The notes under the pieces: generated by a model | The model's input: only the letters and a program-made list of their open reading frames with translations | Told to the model about the DNA's origin: nothing | The model's database searches: none | Part shown: piece by piece, positions 51,406 to 59,340 of the stretch | Layout of the letters: each line of letters starts with the position of its first letter | Numbering within the stretch: the stretch's first letter is position 1 | Position numbers and translations under genes: made by a program | NCBI GenBank assembly: GCA_029262415.1 | Contig: JAJCZL010000012.1 | Coordinates: 17,358-81,357, forward strand | Length of the DNA stretch: 64,000 bases | Direction of reading: 5' to 3' | From: Deltaproteobacteria bacterium | GTDB lineage: Bacteria > Desulfobacterota > Binatia > UBA1149 > JAJCZL01

Positions 51406-52716
51406 ATGCGGAAATCCATCGCCGCCGCCTGCGCCGCGGCTCTGTTCATCACCGCTCATGCCGACGCCCACGATGACGTCACCCATCGCTTCGACTCCGT
51501 AGACCAGGGCACTGCCTACGTGACCAGGCTACGTAGTTCCGGCGCCAGTGCCGGTTCGCTGGAACTCGACGTCGAGATCTTCGGCCGCGGGATGCGCCTG
51601 CTTATCGAGCCGGTCAACGTATACGCCCCCGGTGCTCGCGTCGTGCGGGTCGGGGAGGATGGAGAGAGCGCCGACCCGGTTCGCGCCGCTACCTACCGTG
51701 GCAGCGTCGCGAATGAGACCGGATCGCTGGTCGCTGTAAGTTTCGACGGCACGCACTTGGAGGGCTTGGTGCTCAGCGGGAGCGATGTGTTCTTCTTGTC
51801 GCCGGTCGGCTCAGGAACTCATAGCGCATTGCGTGCCGATGCTGGCGCGCTCGGGTTCTCGTCGGCACCGAGGAGCGCTCGGGCGACGGGGCCGAGCCGT
51901 TTGCTTGAGGTAGCCGCCGTCGGTGACTTCGAGTTCTTCCAACTACACGGGGTCGGCTCGAACGCCGAGATCGCAACGGTAATGAATCAGGTTGATGCTG
52001 TCTACATTGATCAGTTAGACACGACGGTCAGCGTGATCGCGTCAATGGTCTTCGACACCGCCGCCGATCCGTTCTCAGTTTTCAACACAGGCAACCTCTT
52101 CAACGACTTTCGCAGTACGGCCACAGAATTCGGCGACTGGCGTGCCACGCAGGGCGGTGACATCGCAGGATCGGACATCGCCCACCTGTTCTCTGATAAG
52201 TTCGGCATCAATGCGGGGTTCGCGTTCATCAACACACTTTGCAGTACCTCGCGCGGCGTGGGCGTCTCGACCACCAACTTCCAAAGCCTGCACGCATTGA
52301 TAATCAATCACGAGATCGGCCACAACTTCGGTGCTCCACACGACGGCGAAGCGGGCACGTGTTCGGCGACGCCTCAAAACCAGTTCATCATGTCGCCGGC
52401 CGCCACCGGTCTGACGTTCTCACCGTGCAGTCTCGGCATCATGACCCCAGCCCGTGACCAGGCTCCGTGTATCGGTGCCTTCGTACCGACCACCACCACG
52501 ACGCTGCCGCCCCAGGTCTGCGGCGATGCCACCGGCGATGGGTCCCTCGCAGCAACAGACGCCCTGCTGACCCTACAAACCGGCGTCGGAGCCGGGAGCT
52601 GTGAGCTCTGTGTCTGCGACGTCAACCTCTCGGGTGGTGTCAACGCGACCGACGCGTTGCTCGTACTACAAGGTAGTGTGGGCCAGCAGGTGGGTTTGAT
52701 GTGCATCCAGTGCTGA
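51406..52716 (+). CDS. Exported reprolysin-type (M12) zinc metalloprotease with dockerin-like repeats
   Basis: 436 residues. Signal peptide at 1-21 (MRKSIAAACAAALFITAHAD). The propeptide-like region runs to about 165. The catalytic domain has the full metzincin motif HEIGHNFGAPH (302-312) with a downstream Met-turn (FIMSP, 328-331) and paired cysteines. A Thr/Pro linker (361-368) leads to two dockerin-like calcium loops, GDATGDGSLAATDALLTLQ (373-391) and DVNLSGGVNATDALLVLQ (405-422), flanked by cysteines. It should be secreted and act on protein outside the cell. The dockerin-like end may anchor it to a surface partner. GGAGGG precedes the ATG. Confidence 0.9.
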   Translation: MRKSIAAACAAALFITAHADAHDDVTHRFDSVDQGTAYVTRLRSSGASAGSLELDVEIFGRGMRLLIEPVNVYAPGARVVRVGEDGESADPVRAATYRGSVANETGSLVAVSFDGTHLEGLVLSGSDVFFLSPVGSGTHSALRADAGALGFSSAPRSARATGPSRLLEVAAVGDFEFFQLHGVGSNAEIATVMNQVDAVYIDQLDTTVSVIASMVFDTAADPFSVFNTGNLFNDFRSTATEFGDWRATQGGDIAGSDIAHLFSDKFGINAGFAFINTLCSTSRGVGVSTTNFQSLHALIINHEIGHNFGAPHDGEAGTCSATPQNQFIMSPAATGLTFSPCSLGIMTPARDQAPCIGAFVPTTTTTLPPQVCGDATGDGSLAATDALLTLQTGVGAGSCELCVCDVNLSGGVNATDALLVLQGSVGQQVGLMCIQC

Positions 52717-53005
52717 CCCGTATCGGCGGCGCAAATACCACCGACACCGCGTCATCGGCGAGCAACTCTCATCCCGGGCGCGGCACGTCCGTAGCACCCC
52801 CAAAGCTCGTGCAACCTCCGTCAACTCGGGGCCGGTCGGAGTCGGCTTATTTGCAGGCACGACACAACATAACCCGATCCAGTTTCGAGGAGGCTGAACG
52901 GGCGCCGAGACTTTACTCAGTTCTGCGGTAGGTCAAGGGTTGAGCGGCGGACGAGGTGTTGACGAGGCACAGCGGTCGGTCTCAACCTATCAGTGAGGTC
53001 CGTTT

Positions 53006-53560
53006 ATGACACTGCGTCAGTCCCTTCAAAAAGCGATACGTCCGAGCACGACCCAGAGCACTGTTGCCCTGTGGGCGAAGTCACTGCTCAACGCAACGGT
53101 CTTTTTCACGATCTTCATGGTCGCGTTGCCTTGGCTTGCCGACCGGATCGCACCGGCGGCGATCCCCTTGCCGATGGTCGTGCGCACCTGGCTGGCCGGA
53201 GTGTTCGCGGTCGTCGGAGTGACCGTTTGGCTCGCGTGTCTTGACGTGTTCAGCCGCAAGGGCCGTGGCACCCCACTGCCGGCAGACGCTCCCAGGCTGC
53301 TGGTTACGAGCGGGCCGTTCGCGTTGATAAGAAACCCTATTATCGCCGCCGAAGTCTTGATCATCTGGGCGGTGGCGCTGTACACGGCTGGCCTAGGCAT
53401 TGTCGTGTACGCACTTTTGGTGACTGTGGCCGCCCATCTAGTCGTCGTGCACGTCGAAGAGCCCGAGTTGCGTCGACGTTTCGGCGCGAGCTACGAAGAG
53501 TATTGCCGGGCGGTGCCGAGGTGGCTGCCGAGGCTTGTCGGCAGGCGAACCGGTAGCTGA
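53006..53560 (+). CDS. Isoprenylcysteine carboxylmethyltransferase-family membrane protein
   Basis: 184 residues with four hydrophobic helices. The C-terminal ICMT/PEMT motif is present: SGPFALIRNPIIAAEVLI, then VVHVEEPELRRRFGASYEEYCRAVPRWLP. Members methylate lipids, isoprenoid or small phenolic/heavy-metal compounds with SAM at the membrane. Bacterial substrates are mostly unknown. About 290 non-coding bases precede it, in which I see no recognisable gene. A GC-rich hairpin follows its stop. Confidence 0.88.
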   Translation: MTLRQSLQKAIRPSTTQSTVALWAKSLLNATVFFTIFMVALPWLADRIAPAAIPLPMVVRTWLAGVFAVVGVTVWLACLDVFSRKGRGTPLPADAPRLLVTSGPFALIRNPIIAAEVLIIWAVALYTAGLGIVVYALLVTVAAHLVVVHVEEPELRRRFGASYEEYCRAVPRWLPRLVGRRTGS

Positions 53561-53566
53561 ACGGGC

Positions 53567-53590
53567 GGGCCGGCGCGCCGGGCCTTCTTT
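53567..53590 (+). terminator. GC-rich hairpin with short T-run after the ICMT-like gene
   Basis: A nearly palindromic stem GGGCCGGCGCGCCGGGCC with one mismatch is followed by TTCTTT. It lies seven bases after the stop and 25 bases before the RelA/SpoT start, so read-through or a partial terminator between the two genes is possible. Confidence 0.45.
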
Positions 53591-53614
53591 GGGGCCGGAG
53601 TTACGGGTTTTTTA

Positions 53615-54658
53615 ATGAAGTACACCGATGATTTGAACAGGTTCCTCGCGGAGTACGAGCGCTACAAAACAGACGCGCTTGAACCCACCCATGCCGACCT
53701 CAAGAAACTCTTGAGCGAATGGGAAACTGCGGGATTCTGGGCGAAGTACACAACCGGCAGCGGCGTAGCGACACCGTCGCCGGTTCGAATGATTCTGACT
53801 CGAATTAAGGCTCCTGAGAAAGTAGTCGACAAGATATTTCGCAAGCCTGATTTGTTCCCCGACGGCCTCTCGGCTCGAAGCCTTCAGCGCATGCACGATG
53901 CGATCGGGGTGAGGATTGTCGTCTACTTCACATCGCAACTGCCGCTCATAGACAGAGCGTTACGTGACTCGAGTTTTCTGCAAATTTCCGACGAGCGTAG
54001 GCCCGAAGCCTACTTGAGCACGGAAACGCTGGTGCGGGTCGGACTCGGGCACCTCGAACAGAAACACAAGGAAAGCGGCTACTCCTCCATTCACTATGCG
54101 TTGCGTCTCACGGAGCCCTCTGCCGACGGAGGCCGCGGAGTGCATTTCGAATTGCAGGTAAAAACCTCGGCGCAGGAACTTTGGAGCGAGCTGGAGCATG
54201 TCCTTTGCTACAAGCCGCAAACCCGAACAAGCTTCTCCGCGAAGCGCCGATTGCAAATTATGAGCAAGCAAGTCGGCGTCATCGACGAGCACTTCGACTT
54301 GCTGTACGAGGAGCTGATCCATAGTCAGGAAATCGCGACCTACCAGGACCTAGATACTCTGACTTTTGAAAACCTACCGAAGGTGATGATCGAGATAGGA
54401 ATCCAATGCGCGCTGACCGAACTCAACCCCATCCTGAGGATACTGTTCAGCAGAGGCGTAACGACGATAGGCGACTTGCTGAAGATCGCGACCCCGCAAC
54501 GACTGGCGACCATTCGCAATACCTATGTAGCTACGATCGGGCATGCTCCGGACAATCTGGAGCTTGTTGCCGCGCTCGCTATCCTCAAAGGGGCACAAAC
54601 GAAAGCTATCGAAATCGAGCGGATCAAAGCTCAAATCGACTATCGTCGCTCGCGCTGA
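53615..54658 (+). CDS. Stand-alone RelA/SpoT-domain (p)ppGpp synthetase-like protein
   Basis: 347 residues. Synthetase motifs are intact: RIKAPEKVVDKIFRK (nucleotide-binding Lys cluster), MHDAIGVRIVVYF (metal Asp), KESGYSSIHYALRL and FELQVKTSAQELWSELEHVL (metal Glu). No HD hydrolase, TGS or ACT domain is present. The last 110 residues are helical and include GVTTIGDLLKIATPQRLATI, a helix-hairpin-helix-like stretch. It could be a small alarmone synthetase, or a relative of the toxic nucleotide-modifying SAS enzymes; no antitoxin-like gene is next to it. Codon use is AT-richer than in the core genes, suggesting transfer. Confidence 0.87.
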   Translation: MKYTDDLNRFLAEYERYKTDALEPTHADLKKLLSEWETAGFWAKYTTGSGVATPSPVRMILTRIKAPEKVVDKIFRKPDLFPDGLSARSLQRMHDAIGVRIVVYFTSQLPLIDRALRDSSFLQISDERRPEAYLSTETLVRVGLGHLEQKHKESGYSSIHYALRLTEPSADGGRGVHFELQVKTSAQELWSELEHVLCYKPQTRTSFSAKRRLQIMSKQVGVIDEHFDLLYEELIHSQEIATYQDLDTLTFENLPKVMIEIGIQCALTELNPILRILFSRGVTTIGDLLKIATPQRLATIRNTYVATIGHAPDNLELVAALAILKGAQTKAIEIERIKAQIDYRRSR

Positions 54659-54874
54659 CGGGAGACGGCGAGCGGGTGTCTCGTTCTATTCGTGAACCGT
54701 GGCCTGTACGCTGCCGGGCACGATGATCGATCCATACAGCAACGCCACCCAGACCCGCTGGGACCGCGGCGATTCCAAGGTGCAACTCAACGTCCCGGAC
54801 AACACTCGGCCGATGGGGTTTTGCGTGAGATCTGGACGCTCTACCCCGGAGCCTGAAAGCCCTCGGGCGCAGCC

Positions 54875-55972
54875 TCATGGCAGCGCCAGGCGTTCGTCGA
54901 ACCAAGCCAGAAGCGCGTCGTTCTCGTCGCGCGCGTAGGTATGCGAGAGGTCTTGGATCTCGCGATAGGTGATGTCGGCGCCGGCCTTTTGCAGCGCCTC
55001 GTGCGCCATGCGCGCGGTTTGTACCGGGAACATCCAGTCTTGTGCTCCGTGTACGAGATAGATGCGCTTCGCTTTGGCACGCTCGAGGTTGCCGTTGTCT
55101 GAGTTCGCGGGATGCATGACGCCTGAGAACGGCGCGATAGCGGCGTACGGCGCGCCTTCTTGCAGTCCGTGCATCAAAGCGTAGGTGGCACCGTCGGAGA
55201 GCCCGGTTAAGAGAATGGCTTTTTCATCGACCTGCCAATGCTCGCGAACGTATTCGAGTGCGGCATAGATCGCCGGGGTATCGACGTCGGGACCCATCAG
55301 CGCCCAGGTTGAATCGACAGAGGTCGGAGCGAGCAGCAAAAATTGCCTGCCGCGCGCCTCGCGAAGCCACTGCCAAATGTATTCACGGCCGTGCCCCATG
55401 CCGCCGTGCAAGGCGACGACCAGCGGCCGGGCTTCTTTACCGTCGTAGCTTTCGGGCACGTAGAGGCTGAAGCCACCGCGGGCACGCGGCTCGTCGTCGC
55501 TCGAGGTGTGGAACAGGCCGGTCTGAACTCCTTGGCTCGGCTCGGGGTCGAGTGCGGCTAAATCGTTTTCGAAGGCAGCCTCTACGAAGAAGCGGCTTAT
55601 CGGCGGCAACTGGTGAACGCTGTACAGAGTCTCGAGTGCATCGGCGGTGCGGCGAATGCTGCTGATCAGTTTTGCGATCGCCTGGTCGGGCGGCGAGGGT
55701 TCAACGAACTGAGACAGCGCCTTGGCGGCCAACTCAGCCGCTTGGCCGATACGCACATGCAGCGACTCAAGCTCGTCGGGTGGGATGACTTTGGAGAACG
55801 CCTCGCGTGCGGCGAGCAGCCGCTCGGCGACCGGTCGCACGGTATTTCTCAACTCTTCGATCGCAGGCGGATGCAGGCGCCGTTGCACCTGTTCCATTGC
55901 ACCGAGCCCGGTCAGCATCGCGCTGCCGATCTTGGAGAGGTGCTCAGAGTACTCGTCTACCTTGGGGTCCAC
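54875..55972 (-). CDS. Alpha/beta hydrolase with an N-terminal helical domain
   Basis: 365 residues. The first 130 are helical and charged (LSKIGSAMLTGLGAMEQVQR, VIPPDELESLHVRIGQAAEL), not part of the fold. The hydrolase domain starts at GGFSLYVPESYDGKEARPLV. The oxyanion region is ALHGGMGHGREY, and the nucleophile is the Ser of TGLSDGAT. HGAQDWMFPVQ fits the acid loop, and DLSHTYARDEN the His. No signal peptide is visible. It resembles PHB-depolymerase or phospholipase/carboxylesterase relatives, and such a role is plausible in a genome with phaR, but the substrate is not settled. Confidence 0.86.
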   Translation of the reverse strand: MDPKVDEYSEHLSKIGSAMLTGLGAMEQVQRRLHPPAIEELRNTVRPVAERLLAAREAFSKVIPPDELESLHVRIGQAAELAAKALSQFVEPSPPDQAIAKLISSIRRTADALETLYSVHQLPPISRFFVEAAFENDLAALDPEPSQGVQTGLFHTSSDDEPRARGGFSLYVPESYDGKEARPLVVALHGGMGHGREYIWQWLREARGRQFLLLAPTSVDSTWALMGPDVDTPAIYAALEYVREHWQVDEKAILLTGLSDGATYALMHGLQEGAPYAAIAPFSGVMHPANSDNGNLERAKAKRIYLVHGAQDWMFPVQTARMAHEALQKAGADITYREIQDLSHTYARDENDALLAWFDERLALP

Positions 55973-56007
55973 TGCGTGGTTCCTTTCGCGCGCTCGCGCT
56001 CGTTTGT

Positions 56008-57363
56008 CTAGCGGCGTGACTGCGGTGACTTCGTCGGTGTCGTCCGCCGTTGCTGCGGCTGCACAAGTTGAATACCCGTCAGCGCCGTAAACCTCGCCCG
56101 CGCCGCTGCTCCTTCTAGGCTGTTGGCCGGTGCCGCCGCTTTGTAGTGAGCGGCGGCTGTCCGCCGGTCGCCGCCGGCCTCGGCAATCTGACCGAGCGCC
56201 AGATGAGCCGGTGCGGTTTCGAAGAGTTTTAAGCTCAGTTCCAAGTCGGGCTTGGCTGCTGCTGCATCGCCCATTTCCTTGCGCAGCAGTCCGCGAAAAA
56301 GTGGGTACTGATAGAACCGGTCGTTCAGCCTTACCGCCCGGTCGTAGTCGCGCATGGCGGCATCGCGCTGCCCCTTGAGCTCCTTGGCCTTGCCGCGCAG
56401 CGCGTAGAAGTCGGCTTCGCGCGACTCGATGCCGATCGCCTTATCCGCTGCGGCGATCGCGGCGTCATAGTCTTTTGCCCCCATCGCTTTTTCGCCTTCG
56501 GCGAGCGCGTCGTAGGCCGGCTTGGCTCGAAATATCGTCGCCAGTTTGCGCTTGTAAGTCTGCGGACGGATCGCACCACCTGCGGCAAATTGCAGGGCCG
56601 TGCGTCGGTTGGCCGCGACCCGTTGCTGCGAAGGAGGATGCGATGCGAACAACCCTTGCATCCAGTCGGTTTGCTTGCCTTTCTCTTTGCTCAGGCGAAC
56701 GAATGTCTCTTGCAAGCCGATGGCGGCGCGTGGGTCGTAGCCGGCCGCGGCCATGTACTTCATACCGTAGAAGTCCGATTCGCTTTCTGCGCTGCGGCTG
56801 TACCTCGCGGTTGCCAGCTGGGCCCCGAGCATCGCCGCTCCCACTGCTTGCGAGGCGTAATCCTTTCCGCTCGAGGCTACGCCGACCGCGACCACGCCCA
56901 CCTGTGTCAAGATGCCGCGTTCGTACTGCTGGGCACCGTGGCGTGCGGCTGCATGGACAATCTCGTGTCCGATCACCGCGGCCAGCTCGGCCTCGCTGTC
57001 GAGTTCGGTAAGCAGACCGCGGTTAACGGCGATCTTGCCGCCCGGCATCGCCCACGCATTGGGCACCGAGTTGTTGAGGACAACAAAATCGTAGGGCAGG
57101 TTGGGGCGATCGCTCTGCTTGGCCAGTCGCTCTCCAATTTCTTTGACGTAAGTGGTTACTCCGGGGTCGACAACGTAGGGCCCGTTCTGCGATTGCTGCG
57201 CCGGGGCGTAGCTGTTTGCCCCCAAGGCGATCTCCGAGCGCTCTGATACAAACTGCAGTTCACGTCGCCCGGTTACCGGGTTGACCGCGCAGCCCGTCGC
57301 GAACACGCTAAGGGCCGCGACGCCAACAATACGTTTTACCGTCTGCCGGCTAAGCAAATTCAT
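56008..57363 (-). CDS. M48-family metalloprotease lipoprotein with TPR-like C-terminus (BepA-like)
   Basis: 451 residues from ATG 57363. The signal peptide ends in a lipobox, VAALSVFATGCAVNPVTGR. The catalytic motif is HEIVHAAARHG (HExxH), with the third zinc ligand in the ESESDFYGMKYMAAAGY region. From about residue 290 onward helical repeats (YDAAIAAADKAIGIESREAD, LRGKAKELKGQRDAAMRDY) look like TPRs. BepA and LoiP of this family check outer-membrane protein folding in the periplasm. Its start codon overlaps that of the divergent DUF420 gene as CATG. Confidence 0.92.
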   Translation of the reverse strand: MNLLSRQTVKRIVGVAALSVFATGCAVNPVTGRRELQFVSERSEIALGANSYAPAQQSQNGPYVVDPGVTTYVKEIGERLAKQSDRPNLPYDFVVLNNSVPNAWAMPGGKIAVNRGLLTELDSEAELAAVIGHEIVHAAARHGAQQYERGILTQVGVVAVGVASSGKDYASQAVGAAMLGAQLATARYSRSAESESDFYGMKYMAAAGYDPRAAIGLQETFVRLSKEKGKQTDWMQGLFASHPPSQQRVAANRRTALQFAAGGAIRPQTYKRKLATIFRAKPAYDALAEGEKAMGAKDYDAAIAAADKAIGIESREADFYALRGKAKELKGQRDAAMRDYDRAVRLNDRFYQYPLFRGLLRKEMGDAAAAKPDLELSLKLFETAPAHLALGQIAEAGGDRRTAAAHYKAAAPANSLEGAAARARFTALTGIQLVQPQQRRTTPTKSPQSRR

Positions 57364-57898
57364 GAGTGAAACTCGTAGCAGTGATGCCGTTTTGTTCTCT
57401 GGGATCCTGGCTGTCAGTGCTTCCATCTTCTCGTTCTTGATCTGGCTCATTTACTTTAAAGAATCATCGGCCGATGTCGTCGGCTCTTACCGGTCGCTGC
57501 CTGCGTTCAACGCGATGTTCAACGCGCTCAGCGGCGGGTGTCTAGTCGCGGGTTACCGCGCGATCCGCCGCGGTGACCGCAAGGTTCACAAGCGGTTCAT
57601 GCTCGCCGCGCTCACGTTCTCGCTGCTCTTCTTCGTTGGTTACGTCGTTTATCACAACGTCCACGGCGACACGAAGTTCACCGGGGCGGGCTTTATCCGC
57701 CCGGTTTACTTCACGATTCTGATATCTCACATCGTGCTGACGATGTTCTGCCTGCCGGCAATTTTGGCTACCGTCGCCTTCGCGGCAACCGCTCGTTTCG
57801 ACCGTCACAAGAAAATCGCCCGTTACACCTTGCCGATATGGTTGTACGTGTCGGTCTCGGGCGTCGCGATATTCTTGATGCTCAACTTTTTCGGCTGA
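57362..57898 (+). CDS. DUF420-family membrane protein
   Basis: 178 residues from the ATG shared as CATG with the divergent M48 gene. Five hydrophobic helices. The conserved DUF420 stretch is LPAFNAMFNALSGGCLVAGY, followed by AIRRGDRKVHKRFMLAALTF, with a histidine that some members may use for metal or heme binding. Later VVYHNVHGDTKFTG and RFDRHKKIARYTLPIWLYVS add more conserved His positions. DUF420 proteins often occur near cytochrome oxidase genes, but none is in the window. Function unknown. Confidence 0.9.
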   Translation: MSETRSSDAVLFSGILAVSASIFSFLIWLIYFKESSADVVGSYRSLPAFNAMFNALSGGCLVAGYRAIRRGDRKVHKRFMLAALTFSLLFFVGYVVYHNVHGDTKFTGAGFIRPVYFTILISHIVLTMFCLPAILATVAFAATARFDRHKKIARYTLPIWLYVSVSGVAIFLMLNFFG

Positions 57899-57922
57899 AA
57901 CCTCTTCTACGGCTGAAACCTC
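57892..57922. repeat. 13-bp direct repeat at the end of the DUF420 gene
   Basis: CGGCTGAAACCTC occurs twice with an 18-base period; the first copy includes the DUF420 stop codon. It may simply be a short duplication. Confidence 0.6.
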
Positions 57923-57968
57923 GCGACAATTTACCTAGCCTCCGCCGGGCACCGGATTCCGGCCGTGC

Positions 57969-58751
57969 TTAGCGGCCCTTCCAGTTCGGTTTGCGCTTCT
58001 CTGCGAAGGCACGCGGACCCTCGCGGAAGTCTTGCGAGCCGAAAAGCTCGCCGAGTTCCTTTACGTTCATGTTGAGCGACTGCTCGAGCGGGCGGCCGAG
58101 GCTGCCCATCGCGACGGTTTTGGTCGCGCGGATCGAGAGCGGTGCGCATTCACAGATCTCATCGGCCCAGGCATTGGCGCGCGCGAGCAGAGCGCCCGGG
58201 GCGGTTACCTCTTGCACGATCCCGAGCCGGTAAGCCTCGGCGGCGTCGATGTGCCGCGCGGTTAACATCATCGCCATCGCGTTCTTCAGGCCGATCTGGC
58301 TCGGCAGTCGTTGCATGCCGCCGAAGAGTGCGGCCATGCCGACTTTCGGTTCAGGCAGCGCGAAGCGCGCGGTGTCGCCGGCGATGATGATGTCGGTGGC
58401 GAGCGCGATCTCGAAGCCGCCGCCCATCGCCACGCCGTTGACTGCGGAAATGATCGGCTTACTGCAATCAAAGCGGCTGGTAAGTCCGGCAAAACCGCTC
58501 GGCGGTATCGTCATGTCGCCGCCGCCGGCGGTGTGCTTGAGGTCGTTTCCTGCACAAAACGCGCGTTCGCCCGCGCCGGTGACGATCCCGACCCAAAGTT
58601 CGGGGTCGTCGGCGAAACGGTCCCACGCATCGGCCATCTCCATGTGCGCGGGCGAATGTAGGGCGTTCATTCGCTCGGGACGATTCATCGTCATGGTGAA
58701 AACGTGGTCGCGGGTTTCAGTCTTGATGAATTCGTATGCGGGGTCGCTCAT
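57969..58751 (-). CDS. Enoyl-CoA hydratase/isomerase-family protein
   Basis: 260 residues from ATG 58751. Crotonase features: MTMNRPERMNALHSPAHMEM, GAGERAFCAGNDLKHTAGGG (oxyanion loop), AVNGVAMGGGFEIALATDI and FALPEPKVGMAALFGGMQRL. The first glutamate position (LPEP) is kept. The second, normally Glu in the AMEM-type helix, reads NAMAMMLTA, so it is Ala here. Classic syn-hydration uses both Glu residues. An isomerase, carnitinyl-CoA-type or other crotonase reaction is therefore more likely than standard hydration. It diverges from the MAPEG gene. Confidence 0.9.
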   Translation of the reverse strand: MSDPAYEFIKTETRDHVFTMTMNRPERMNALHSPAHMEMADAWDRFADDPELWVGIVTGAGERAFCAGNDLKHTAGGGDMTIPPSGFAGLTSRFDCSKPIISAVNGVAMGGGFEIALATDIIIAGDTARFALPEPKVGMAALFGGMQRLPSQIGLKNAMAMMLTARHIDAAEAYRLGIVQEVTAPGALLARANAWADEICECAPLSIRATKTVAMGSLGRPLEQSLNMNVKELGELFGSQDFREGPRAFAEKRKPNWKGR

Positions 58752-58808
58752 GCGCGGGCTCCTTCGGCGAACTTTTCGGTGAGCTTGCGACTCTGCCGCA
58801 CAGCCGGT

Positions 58809-58856
58809 GCTCATGCCAGCAGTTGCTCATGCCGGCAGTTGCTAATGACGACAGTG
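58809..58856. repeat. Three degenerate 16-bp tandem repeats upstream of the MAPEG gene
   Basis: Units GCTCATGCCAGCAGTT, GCTCATGCCGGCAGTT and GCTAATGACGACAGTG lie head to tail. The first two differ at one position, the third at four. They occupy the space between the divergent crotonase-family and MAPEG genes, about 50 bases before the MAPEG ATG, where a regulator-binding array or slipped-strand duplication could be. Confidence 0.75.
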
Positions 58857-58906
58857 TTGCGTGGCTGCGCGTCGACGCATACCCTGGCGCGAAGGAGAAT
58901 CACGCA

Positions 58907-59314
58907 ATGACTACACCTCTGTACGCTCTACTCGGGTTTGTCTTTTGGACGATTATTTTGTTGTTCGCGATTGCCGGAGCGCGCGTTGGTATGGTGATGC
59001 GCGGTGAGGTTAAACCGACCGGCTTTCCGGCCGGGGTCCCGCACGGCGGTGACGCCTACTGGCGCCTTAACCGCGCGCACCTCAATTGCGTTGAGAACCT
59101 ACCGATCTTTGCCGCGGTGGTGCTGACCGCGGTGGTCATCGGTTTGGATAGTTCAACCTTCGACAATTTTGCGCGGGTTTTCATCGGGGCGCGCATCGCG
59201 CAGTCGCTGACCCATATCTCATCGGGTTCAGCGACGGCGATTAACGTTCGCTTCGGTTTCTATCTAGTGCAGCTCGTCTGCGTGATTTGGATCGCGCTGA
59301 TGTGCGTATTCTGA
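58907..59314 (+). CDS. MAPEG-family membrane protein
   Basis: 135 residues with four hydrophobic helices. The start ATG has GAAGGAG nine bases upstream. The conserved MAPEG stretch is DAYWRLNRAHLNCVENLPIF, the glutathione-binding loop between helices 1 and 2. VFIGARIAQSLTHISSGSA is the later conserved helix. Members are membrane glutathione transferases or peroxidases. Bacterial forms are mostly uncharacterised. It converges on the prepilin peptidase gene. Confidence 0.92.
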   Translation: MTTPLYALLGFVFWTIILLFAIAGARVGMVMRGEVKPTGFPAGVPHGGDAYWRLNRAHLNCVENLPIFAAVVLTAVVIGLDSSTFDNFARVFIGARIAQSLTHISSGSATAINVRFGFYLVQLVCVIWIALMCVF

Positions 59315-59332
59315 GCGCCGGCTGTCCGGCGC
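59315..59332. terminator. Hairpin between convergent MAPEG and prepilin peptidase genes
   Basis: A perfect 7-bp stem GCGCCGG/CCGGCGC with loop CTGT follows the MAPEG stop directly. No T-run follows, so it is at best a weak bidirectional terminator. Confidence 0.4.
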
Positions 59333-59340
59333 GGGCCGGC

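Noticed and set aside
52701-52931. Open frame after the metalloprotease
   Set aside because: Composition is unlike a protein (Ser/Pro/Thr/Arg mix) and no ribosome site or conserved pattern is present.
53615-54658. Calling the RelA/SpoT gene a toxin-antitoxin module
   Set aside because: No small antitoxin-like frame overlaps or adjoins it on either side; the neighbours are a membrane methyltransferase and a hydrolase.
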